A stretch of DNA of 64,000 bases, taken from CAVWCW01 sp963753615 (GTDB lineage: Bacteria; Pseudomonadota; Gammaproteobacteria; Chromatiales; Chromatiaceae). Under the pieces are notes generated by a model that was not told the DNA's origin, did no database searches, and saw only the letters and a list, made by a program, of their open reading frames with translations. Numbering within the stretch: the stretch's first letter is position 1; the number at the start of each line of letters is the position of its first letter. Location of the stretch: NCBI GenBank assembly GCA_963753615.1, contig CAVWCW010000002.1, positions 248,001 to 312,000 on the forward strand, read 5' to 3'. Both the position numbers and the translations under genes were made by a program. Positions 25,859-33,997 of the stretch are shown here, piece by piece.

Positions 25859-26665
25859 TCAGGCGTGAGGGGGCAGGGGTTCCGAAGGATCCAGAAACGG
25901 CTTGAGCCGGACCAGGGGGTCCTGGCGATAGAAGTCGCGCAGTTGGCGGTAGACGGCCGGGTAGGCGGCTTTGAGCAGGTCCGGGGCCTCGAAGAAGGCC
26001 TCGCTGGCGACGGCGAAGAACTCGGCGGGAGACTCCAGGGCGTAGTCGTCGATCGGCGGCTCGAGACCCGCATCGACCCGCCGCTCCAGATCCTCATAGG
26101 CGGCGTGGAAGTCGCGGCTCCAGTCCTCCACCCGCATGCTGGCGTGCAGCGGCGGCTTGCCGTTGGTGCCGCCGTCGAGCGCATCGAGCTTGTGGGCTGC
26201 TTCGTGCACGATCACGTTCCAGCCGTCGTAGTTGCGGCCCTGGTCGGCGTCGGCCCAGGACAGGATCAGCGGTCCCCGTTCCCAGGCCTCGCCGCTGCGG
26301 GCCTCCCGGTAACGGTGCACCAGACCGGACTCGTCCTCGGTTTCCATTTCGCTGACGAAGGTGTCCGGGTAGACGATCACCGCATACCAGTGCGCGTACC
26401 ATTCCAGCCCCAGATTGAGGATCGGCAGGCAGGCCTGCAGGGCGATCTCCTGGGCCATCCAGGTCTCCAGGCGCATGCCCTGCACCGGCTCCAGGGCTTT
26501 TTCCCGTAGAAAAATCGTGGCCAGCTCGCGCAGTCGCCGGGCGTCGTCTACCGGCATGCCGTCGAGCAGCGGCAGTGCCTCCCAGGCTCGCTGCCAGCCC
26601 CCCTCGGAACTGTCGCTGCGGGCCAGGTGGCGGCGCCGGCGCCAGTTTCGCAGCGGCTGCCACAT
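25859..26665 (-). CDS. mtfA: MtfA-family zinc peptidase (M90)
   Basis: A 268-aa protein of the MtfA (DgsA anti-repressor) family. The zinc-binding motif HEAAH lies in WNVIVHEAAHKLDALDGGTNGKPPL, followed by SPAEFFAVASEAFFE with the third ligand Glu region. FLREKALEPVQGM near residue 55 is another family block. In E. coli MtfA binds the repressor Mlc and is an aminopeptidase; whether Mlc exists here is unknown. The gene is followed 3 bp later on the same strand by rlmI. Confidence 0.92.
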   Translation of the reverse strand: MWQPLRNWRRRRHLARSDSSEGGWQRAWEALPLLDGMPVDDARRLRELATIFLREKALEPVQGMRLETWMAQEIALQACLPILNLGLEWYAHWYAVIVYPDTFVSEMETEDESGLVHRYREARSGEAWERGPLILSWADADQGRNYDGWNVIVHEAAHKLDALDGGTNGKPPLHASMRVEDWSRDFHAAYEDLERRVDAGLEPPIDDYALESPAEFFAVASEAFFEAPDLLKAAYPAVYRQLRDFYRQDPLVRLKPFLDPSEPLPPHA

Positions 26666-26668
26666 GGC

Positions 26669-27863
26669 TCAGGCCGGCAGCACCCGACAGAACAGGCACT
26701 TGATGTAGTCGCTCTCCGGGATCGCCGGGTGCACCGGGTGGTCAGGCCCCTGGTGACCCTCGCCGATCAGTTGCAGGCTGCGGTCCAAGTGGCGGGCCCC
26801 GGACAGCAGCAGTTCGCGCAGTTGCTCCCGGCCCAGGTGGTAGGAACACGACGCGCTCACCAGCAGGCCGTCCCGGTCCAGTACCTGCATCGCCATGCGG
26901 TTGAGGCGCTGATAGGCTTCCAGTCCTGCTTTCTGGTCCTTGCGGCGCTTGATAAAGGCGGGTGGATCGGCGATCACCAGGTCGAAGCGGCGCTGTTCGG
27001 CGCGCAGTTGCTTGAGCAGGGCGAAGACGTCGCCGGTGAGGCACTCGATGCGCTCCGCCAGACCGTTCTCGGCGGCATTCTCCCGCGCCCGCTCCTGGCT
27101 CGGCGCGGAGGCCTCCACCAGGGTCACCTGTTCGGCTCCGGCACTGGCGGCCTGCAGGCCCCAGGCGCCGGTGTAGCTGAACAGATCCAGCACCCGCTGG
27201 CCGCGGGCCAGGCGCTGCATGCGGGCACGGTTGTCCCGGTGGTCGAAATACCATCCGGTCTTTTGGCCCTGGCGCGGCGAGACCAGAAAGCGGCAACCGT
27301 TCTCCTCGATGGTCAGGCTGTCCGGGGTGCTGCCCAGGGCGTCTTCGATCTCCTGTTCCAGGCCTTCGACCCGGCGCAGCGGGCTGTCGTTGCGCAGCAG
27401 GATGGCCCGGGGCTTGAGCACTTTGTCCAGGGCCGCAACCACCGCTTCGCGGGCCGCCTGCATGCCGGCGGTATTGAGCTGTGCCACCAGGACGTCGCCG
27501 AAGCGGTCGACCACCAGACCGGGCACCGCGTCGCCCTCGCCATGGAGCAGGCGGTAATAGGGTTTGGTCCCAGAGTCGTTGGCGTAGCGACAGGGCGACC
27601 TTGATGCGGTGGGTGAGCAGGGAGCTGTCCAGGGGGTACTTGGGGTCGCGGCTGACCAGGCGGGCGCAGATCAGGGTGTGGGGATTGACGTAGCCGTTGC
27701 CCAGGGATTTGCCGTTGTGGGCCAGGATCTGTACCTGCTGCCCCGCCTCGAAGCCCGGCAGCGGCGAGCGGGCCGCGTCCACCTCGTTACTGTAGACCCA
27801 GAGATGACCGCCGCGAAGCCGGCGCTCCTGGTTCTTGTTCAGGTACAGGGGGGCGAGGTCCAT
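26669..27863 (-). pseudogene. rlmI: RlmI, 23S rRNA m5C1962 methyltransferase, one frameshift
   Basis: The N-terminal PUA part (LYLNKNQERRLRGGHLWVYSNEVD) is read from ATG 27863 to about 27590; the Rossmann methyltransferase part follows in another frame, beginning YANDSGTKPYYRLLHGEGDAVPGLVVDRFGD (split at ~27585) and including VLDLFSYTGAWGLQAA, the IADPPAF motif and the catalytic Cys in VSASCSYHL. One extra base relative to the expected frame, within the sequence around 27579-27600, explains the break. As read the product would be truncated. The protein methylates 23S rRNA; every conserved motif is intact, so a sequencing error is likely. Confidence 0.85.
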
Positions 27864-27928
27864 AGCGCGGCTCCGGGGCGGGTAAAGCCGCGATTATGGG
27901 GGATGTCGGCCGGGCGCCGCAATCGCCG

Positions 27929-27950
27929 GCCGCCGGCCAGGGCCGGCGGC
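27929..27950. terminator. GC-rich hairpin between DUF2202 gene and rlmI
   Basis: GCCGCCGGC (27929-27937), loop CAGG, GCCGGCGGC (27942-27950): a perfect 9-bp stem 22 bp after the stop of the minus-strand DUF2202 gene and upstream of rlmI. No T-tract follows on either strand, so termination efficiency is uncertain. Confidence 0.45.
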
Positions 27951-27971
27951 TTCAGAGGGTAGAACCGCCGC

Positions 27972-28577
27972 TTATTCGTGGGTCTCGGTGTCCTCGGCCA
28001 GAATCGCGTCGACCCAGGCCTGGTCGATGTACTGGGCCTGATAGTCGTCCACGCCCTGGGTGGTCAGTACCTCTACGAAGCCTCGCAGGTGGTTGCGCGA
28101 GGCGCGCATCAGGTTGTCGTAGACATAGAGGATCTCGGGCTCGTCGCTGTGGTCGATGGCGTGCTGGATGTCTTCCATGTCCACTTCCTCGATCAGGGCG
28201 CCGACATAGAGGGCGTCGAGCAGCGATTGGCGGCCAATGGCCAGCAGTTCGTCATACAGGTCGGCCAGTTCCGGGTTGACGAATTCGCCGATAACGTCCT
28301 CCTGCACCGGATCGGTGAGGTCGTAGCCGGCGATCATCTCGGCGATGGCGTCGGTGTGGCGCTGCTCGGACAGGGCGATATTGGCGAATACCTCGGCGCC
28401 CCATTCTTTATACAGAGTCAGGTAGACGTCGCGCGCCAGCTTTTCCTCCTCGCGCATGAAGTACAGGTATTCGATCTCGTCGGTGGACAGCACGCCCTCT
28501 TCGGCCTGCAGCGGCAGGGCGGCGCTCAGCGCCAGCAGAACGGTCAGGGCGAACGGCAGGATGCGGGTAAGCTTCAT
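27972..28577 (-). CDS. DUF2202 ferritin-like exported protein
   Basis: A 201-aa protein with a signal peptide (residues 1-25, ending LQAEE) and a DUF2202 ferritin-like four-helix domain: YLYFMREEEKLARDVYLTLY, IALSEQRHTDAIAEMI and VYDNLMRASRNHLRGFVEVL carry the Glu/His residues that would bind metal. The ATG at 28575-28577 follows AGAGG by about 8 bp. Domain function is not established; a metal-binding or redox role is inferred from the ferritin-like ligands. It is transcribed toward rlmI. Confidence 0.85.
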   Translation of the reverse strand: MKLTRILPFALTVLLALSAALPLQAEEGVLSTDEIEYLYFMREEEKLARDVYLTLYKEWGAEVFANIALSEQRHTDAIAEMIAGYDLTDPVQEDVIGEFVNPELADLYDELLAIGRQSLLDALYVGALIEEVDMEDIQHAIDHSDEPEILYVYDNLMRASRNHLRGFVEVLTTQGVDDYQAQYIDQAWVDAILAEDTETHE

Positions 28578-28793
28578 AGTAGGCACCTCTCTGTTTTTCG
28601 ATCGGAATGGGGACGCGTCGCGGCGCCCCGGGACTCGGCGGTGCTTCTGACGAATGCCCGCCGGTTGTAGCCGAGCTGCGCCCGTCGGGCCGCTCGGTCA
28701 ATGCCCATATAGTTTCCAGGGGAATCGTTTCGCAACTATTTCCGCCGGTGCCGGGTTTGCGACAAATTGTTACAAGATGTTGCGGGGGCGGGC

Positions 28794-31644
28794 TCAGGCG
28801 CTGACGATCAGCCGCAGGGCGTCCGAGTCGGAGACGCGCCTCGCCGAGGTGCCGGTGCAGGGCCAGGGCCTCCCGTTGCAGGGCCTGGATCTCTGCCGGG
28901 CGCACATTGGGATTGACCTTGCCCAGGGCCTGGAGGCGTTGGATCTCGCCGGTATAGAACTGCATCATGGCGGCCAGGGCGGCTTGTTGCAGGCCCGGGC
29001 GGCGGGCCTCCGCATGCGCTCCGGCGTTGGCCAACATCTGGCGCAACTGGGTCTGGCGCTCGCGGATAGCCTGGCCGGCCAGGCTGCGCTCCACCGCCTG
29101 GGCCCCGGCCTGGATGCGTTCGAAACCGAGACGTTCCCCCAGTTCCCGGCCTTGCTCGTCCACCAACACCCGCACCAGGGTAGGAGGTAGGAAGCGCCCG
29201 GCCTGAAGCCGGCGCGGCGCCACCGGGTCGAGCACGTAGAGGGCCTCCAGCAGCAGGCGGCCCGGCTTCAGTCCGGCGTCCGGCAGCAGGCACAGCGCGC
29301 TGTTGCCCAAGTCGTCGCCGAGCAGCATCTCCAGCCCGGCCTCCACCAGTGGGTGCTCCCAGGTGAAGAATTGGAAGTCCTCCCGGGCCAGTGCGGTGGC
29401 CCGGTCGTAGGTCAGCGTCAGGCCGTCTTCCGGCAGGCCCGGGGAAGCGCTCGAGGCGCATCTGCTCGCTCGGGCGCAGCACCCAGCTCTGGGGGCCGTG
29501 CTCGTCCAGTTCGAGACCATAGGCGGCGGCCAGCTCGGCGATCAGGGACGGCAGCGCCGGGTCGGCGTCGACCGCCTGCATTTCCCGGCGCAGGGCATTG
29601 GCCTCGGGCTGGCGGCAGGAGTTGAGTTCCAGCAGGTGGTCGCGGCCGTGCTGCAGGGCGGCGTTGGTATCTGCGGTGAGCTGGTTCGCCTGCGTGAGCA
29701 GCAGCGCCAGGTCGGTCTCCGTGGCGTCCCCTTCCAGCGCCTGCAGCAGGGCCGGCTGCAGGCGTTCGAATACGCTGTGGCCGGCGGGGCAAGGGGCGGA
29801 AAAGGCGTCCAGGCCGTCCCGGTACCAGTGGAACAGGTCGGCCTGGGGGCCGGGCTCCAGGTAAGGCACGTGGATGCGGATGGTCTCGCGCTGGCCGATG
29901 CGGTCGAGGCGGCCGATGCGTTGCTCCAGCAGGTCCGGGTCCAGGGGCAGGTCGAACAGGACCAGGTGGTGGGCGAACTGGAAGTTGCGTCCCTCGCTGC
30001 CGATCTCGGAGCAGATCAGCAGACGAGCCCCTTGCTCCGGGTCGGCAAACCAGGCCGCGGCACGGTCGCGCTCCAGCAAGCTCATGCCTTCGTGGAACAG
30101 GGCGGCCTGGATGCCAGCACGACTGCGCAGGGCTTGTTCCAGCTCGCAAGCGGTCTCGGCCCGGGCGCAGATCAGCAGCAGCTTGGCGCCGTCGAGCCGC
30201 CGCAACAGATCGAACAGCCAGGGCAGGCGCGGGTCGAGCGCCCACCAGGGTTCGGCTGGGCCCTGGGCCTCATAGGTCCGCTCCGGGGTCAGCAACCCGG
30301 GGCCGGGGGGCATTTCGGCATAGGCCGCGGGGACGGGCAGCGGCGCTGGATGCAATTCCCGCGGCGGGAAGCCGCGCACCGCGGCACGCGTATTCCGAAA
30401 TAGCACCCGGCCGGTTCCGTGGCGGTCTAGCAGGCGCTCGATCAGCTGTTCCCGGTCTTCCGGCGCCAGCGGTGCGTCGCCTGCCAGCAGGTCCAGGCTG
30501 TCCGGCATCGTCCAATACCGCAGCCAGGCGTTCCCGCGCCGCGCCCTGCATCGGTTTGTCGCTTAGCAGCAGGTCCGCAGCTTCGGCGGTGGGCTGGTAC
30601 TCCGCCTCCTCGGCCCGAAACGCGGCCAGTTCGTAGAAGCGGTCCGGGTCGAGCAGCCGCAGACGGGCGAAGTGGCCGCTTTGGCCCAGCTGTTCCGGGG
30701 TGGCGGTGAGCAGCAGCAGGCCGGGTACCGCCGCCGCCAGCTCGGCTACCGCCCGGTACTCGGGGCTGGCGGCCCCCTCGCTCCCATGCCAGGTGGTGCG
30801 CCTCGTCCACCACCAGCAAGTCCCAGTCGCCGGCCAAGGCTTGGGCCCGGCGCCCGTCGTTGCCGCTCACCAGGGGCAGGGGGCAAAGCACCAACTGTTC
30901 GGCCAGGAACGGGTTCTCCGCCTGTCCCGAGGCGACGATGGCCTCGCATCGCTCTTGGTCGAACAGGCTGAAGCGCAGGTTGAAGCGGCGCAGCAGTTCC
31001 ACCAGCCATTGGTGCAGCAGGGGTTCGGGGACCAGGACCAGCACTCGGCGCGCACGCCCGGTGAGCAGCTGGCGGTGCAGGATCAGCCCCGCCTCGATGG
31101 TCTTGCCCAGGCCCACCTCGTCCGCCAGCAGCACTCGTGGGGTCTGGCGCCGGGCCACTTCCTGGGCGATGTAGAGCTGGTGCGGGATGGGGGCGATGCG
31201 CGCCCCCAGCAGGCCGCGCAGGGGCGAGCGCTGGTTCCTGGCCTGGTGATCCAGTGCACGGTGGCGCAGGGCGAACCAGTGCGGGGGGTCGGTCAGCCCG
31301 TTGAGCAGGCGCTGGGCCGGGCTGCGCAGCTGCATAAAGCTGTTCAATTCCTGCTCCGACAGTTCGGCCGAGTGGCCGTCTTCGCGCTCCCCCTGGTAGA
31401 TGAGCAGGCCGCCCCGCTCACGCACCGCCGCCACCCGCAACTGCCAGCCCTCCGCGCTCTCGGCGAGGTCACCGGGGGCGAAGCGCACTCGACTCAGGGG
31501 GGCGTCGGCCGCGTAGCTGCGGGTCTCGCCGGTGGCTGGGAACTCGATTCGCACCAGCCGCCCGTCCTGGCCGAGGACGCTACCGAGACCCAGCTCCGGC
31601 TCGCTTTCGCTGATCCAACGTTGTCCGGGGATGAATGCCTGCAC
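28794..31644 (-). pseudogene. rapA: RapA, RNA polymerase-associated Swi2/Snf2 ATPase, four frameshifts
   Basis: A ~950-codon RapA reading path runs from ATG 31644 to TGA 28794, but crosses frames four times, each consistent with one extra base: near 30783 (after DEAHHLAWE), near 30510 (AVLDD/MPDSLDLL), near 29443 in a CCCC run (QMRLERFP/GLPEDGLTL) and near 28835 (before DALRLIVSA). All domains are present: N-terminal Tudor-like part (FIPGQRWISESEPELGLG), Walker A LADEVGLGKTIEAGL, DEAHH, and helicase C motifs LLICSEIGSEGRNFQFAHHLVLFDLP and QRIGRLDRIGQ. RapA recycles RNA polymerase. Four indels in one otherwise conserved gene suggest assembly error. Confidence 0.88.
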
Positions 31645-31750
31645 GGGGCCTCCAGGGGCGGTTTCGGGGCGCGTATGTTAGCCGATCGAGCCTCGGATAC
31701 GCCAACGGTGGTAATCCTTGCCCCCGTTTCTTGCGCTCGCGGACGACGGC

Positions 31751-32287
31751 ATGAAGGCTCTGGAGCGGATCTTCGAAAGCTTTCTCTGGGAGAGCCGGCT
31801 GGTGGTGCTGTTGGCGGTGGTGGCCAGCCTGGCGGCGGCCTTTGCGATGTTCTATATGGCTTCGGTCGACGCGGTCTACATGGTCGGCCACCTGCTGCAT
31901 TACGCCTCGCCGGAACTCACCGTCGAGGCTCGAGTGGCGCTGCGCTCCGAGACGGTGACCCACGTGGTGGAGATCGTCGACGGCTACCTGCTGGCCACGG
32001 TGCTGCTGATCTTCGCCCTCGGGCTCTACGAGCTGTTCATCAGCAAGATCGAGCGTGCTCAGGCGGCGGAGAACTCGTCCCAGGTGCTGCTGATCAACAA
32101 TCTGGACGACCTCAAGAGCCGGCTCGCCAAGGTGGTGCTTATGATCCTGGTGGTTCGCTATTTCGAGTACGCCCTGGGCATGAGCTTCACCACTGCGCTG
32201 GACCTGCTGCAGTTCGCCGCTGGTATCGCCCTGCTCGGGCTGGCGCTGTATCTTTCCCATCTGGGCGACAAATCGCATCCCGATTGA
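31751..32287 (+). CDS. yqhA: YqhA-family (UPF0114) inner-membrane protein
   Basis: A 178-aa membrane protein with three to four helices and the UPF0114 pattern: LERIFESFLWESRLVVLLAVV at the N-terminus, the FALGLYELFISKIERA block and a C-terminal LYLSHLGDK. The start at ATG 31751 aligns with the family; an upstream in-frame start at 31718 would overlap the divergent promoter region. The function of the family is not established. It is divergent from rapA, and the next gene starts about 140 bp later. Confidence 0.88.
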   Translation: MKALERIFESFLWESRLVVLLAVVASLAAAFAMFYMASVDAVYMVGHLLHYASPELTVEARVALRSETVTHVVEIVDGYLLATVLLIFALGLYELFISKIERAQAAENSSQVLLINNLDDLKSRLAKVVLMILVVRYFEYALGMSFTTALDLLQFAAGIALLGLALYLSHLGDKSHPD

Positions 32288-32427
32288 TGCCGAGGTGCTG
32301 CTCGGGGTCTAATTGAGTAGAGGGGATGTGCTGCGCCGTCTTCCGCCCGGAGCCGGGCCGGGGCGCCACCCGGCGGAAGGCGTTGCGCCCTCATCGCCTC
32401 GGATTGTCGGAACAAGGGGTAGCGAAC

Positions 32428-32727
32428 ATGACGCGCAAAGAGACCTATTTGATGTTGCTGCTGGTCCTGGCCGGCGGCGGCTTCTTCGCCAAGCTGATGT
32501 ACGACATGACCGCCCAGGTGACCAGCATGGCGGGCAGCGTCGGCGAGATGAATGGGGCGGTTCAGGCGATGGCCCGAGACGTGCAACGTATGGCCAATAC
32601 CATGGACGCCCTGCAGAACAGCATGCTGCGCATGGACCAGACCATCCATCAGGGTAGCGAACAGTTGCAGCGCTGGAACCCTATGCAGATGATGGAACAG
32701 GCGGGACCCGGCGCTACCCGCCGGTAG
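32428..32727 (+). CDS. Small membrane-anchored coiled-coil protein
   Basis: A 99-aa protein with one N-terminal membrane helix (about residues 7-24, YLMLLLVLAGGGFFAKLMY) followed by a Met/Gln/Ala-rich helical segment with heptad-like spacing (MAGSVGEMNGAVQAMARDV and MDALQNSMLRMDQTIH). ATG 32428 has a weak AAGGGG upstream. It resembles small methyl-accepting-like or inner-membrane scaffold fragments, but no family is recognised. It lies 140 bp after yqhA on the same strand. Confidence 0.55.
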   Translation: MTRKETYLMLLLVLAGGGFFAKLMYDMTAQVTSMAGSVGEMNGAVQAMARDVQRMANTMDALQNSMLRMDQTIHQGSEQLQRWNPMQMMEQAGPGATRR

Positions 32728-32790
32728 CCGTTCTGGCCCATAGGCTGGGTCTTCCCCTGGCGCTTCCGCGCTGCCGTTGAGGGCCCTGCC

Positions 32791-33050
32791 AGCCCGGAAA
32801 TTTCACCAAGCTGCCGGGCGGCTGCGCAGAAGCGACTGGAAATTCGAGACCTTGAATAGGACTGCGGAGGCGTCTCCAGCGAAACACCCCGTACAACGGC
32901 GCCTGGCTGTCGCACCCCTGGCTGGTTCGGGCACGCCTGGGCTTGCGCTTCACTCAACCGATAGCTACGGCTATCGATTTCGCTCCAGAGCGGCGCCCAG
33001 CCGCACAGACCCTGCGCCAGCGACACAGCACCTGGTGAATTTTCCGGGCT
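32791..33050. mobile_element. MITE-like element, 260 bp, with imperfect terminal inverted repeats
   Basis: The ends match as inverted repeats at 18 of 20 positions: AGCCCGGAAATTTCACCA at 32791 and, on the other strand, AGCCCGGAAAATTCACCA from 33050. Between them there is no credible gene, only a short hairpin (CGATAGC-TACG-GCTATCG near 32960-32977). Size, non-coding interior and paired ends fit a miniature inverted-repeat element or the remnant of an insertion sequence. No clear target-site duplication is visible. It fills most of the 385-bp gap 32728-33112. Confidence 0.6.
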
Positions 33051-33112
33051 AGACTTTGGCTGAATACCTGGCCGGGGGAAGCTGGGGAAAACAACCGGAG
33101 GGGGCAAACCAG

Positions 33113-33997
33113 ATGAAGGTGAAGAAGAAGCTCAGCAAGGAGTTCCAGATCAAGCTGCGCAAGCAGGCGGTGCCTTGGGACCAGGCGGCCAGGGACCGGG
33201 TGCTGGAGCTGTTGGAGAGCATCGAGGTCGAAAAACGGTTCGGCTTGGAGGTGGTCTCCCAGGGCTGCGGGCCCAAGGAACGCCGGGGGGAGCGCTACGA
33301 CACCCTGCCCGATATCGGGCTGTTCCGCCGACAGGGCATCTCCCTGGCCAGCGAGAAGACCGGCAGCGGGAGCGAGGCCCGGACCAAGCTCAAGTGCAAG
33401 CTGCACAGTTTGGTGCCGGAGCTACTCTACCCAAAGCCAAATAAGGCCTGGTGCTGGCCCGCCTTGCCCGGGGAAGGAAACGAGCGCGGCTACAAGCCCA
33501 AGTTCAAGCTGGAGCAGGACATCCATTTCAACAACACCAAGTTCTGCGCCACCGGCTACCTGACGCTGCCAGGGCACGACCACGAGTTCGCCCGGGTGGA
33601 GGATTTCCTGCCCTATTTCCCGCGCCTGGAGGGCCTGGACGGGGTGCGTCCGGATCGGTTGCTGGTGCGGGTCAAGGATTGGGACGAGGTGGTGTTCGAC
33701 GACATGGAGTTCTGCATCGGCAAGCTCGAACTCAAAGGCGCCCTGGTGTCGCGTTACCGGCACGACAGCGGCGAATGGGACGAGACCGAGTTTGCCTTCA
33801 AGCTCAAGCGAAAGCAGAACCGGGACGACGACTGCGACAAATTTCTGCGCCCGGCCGCCGGCTGGCGCTACCGGGACCTGCGGCGGCTGGCGGCGCTCTA
33901 CAAGGAGCTGTTCTCGATCTCTTCGGTGTTCATCCAGTCGCCGTCGATCTTCTATTTTTCCGACCCGGTTGCATCGAGGGATATCCGGCTGTCCTGA
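33113..33997 (+). CDS. Uncharacterised 294-aa protein
   Basis: A soluble, charge-rich protein starting KVKKKLSKEFQIKLRKQAVP. Conserved-looking segments include FGLEVVSQGCGPKERRGERYDTLPDIG, an ASEKTGSGSEARTKLKCKLHS basic stretch and RVKDWDEVVFDDMEFCIGKLELKGALVSRY, suggesting a beta-rich fold of the CYTH/triphosphate-tunnel type (alternating Lys/Arg/Glu strands), but this is only a guess. GGAGGGGGCAAACC precedes the ATG. Its 3' end overlaps the convergent kinase gene by 46 bp. No family is confidently recognised. Confidence 0.55.
   Translation: MKVKKKLSKEFQIKLRKQAVPWDQAARDRVLELLESIEVEKRFGLEVVSQGCGPKERRGERYDTLPDIGLFRRQGISLASEKTGSGSEARTKLKCKLHSLVPELLYPKPNKAWCWPALPGEGNERGYKPKFKLEQDIHFNNTKFCATGYLTLPGHDHEFARVEDFLPYFPRLEGLDGVRPDRLLVRVKDWDEVVFDDMEFCIGKLELKGALVSRYRHDSGEWDETEFAFKLKRKQNRDDDCDKFLRPAAGWRYRDLRRLAALYKELFSISSVFIQSPSIFYFSDPVASRDIRLS

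Noticed and set aside
30700..32316. 538-codon plus-strand frame across rapA and yqhA
   Set aside because: Antisense to rapA and then out of frame over yqhA; no domain visible.
32777..33052. Open frames inside the MITE-like element
   Set aside because: Short, no ribosome site or motif; better explained by the terminal inverted repeats.
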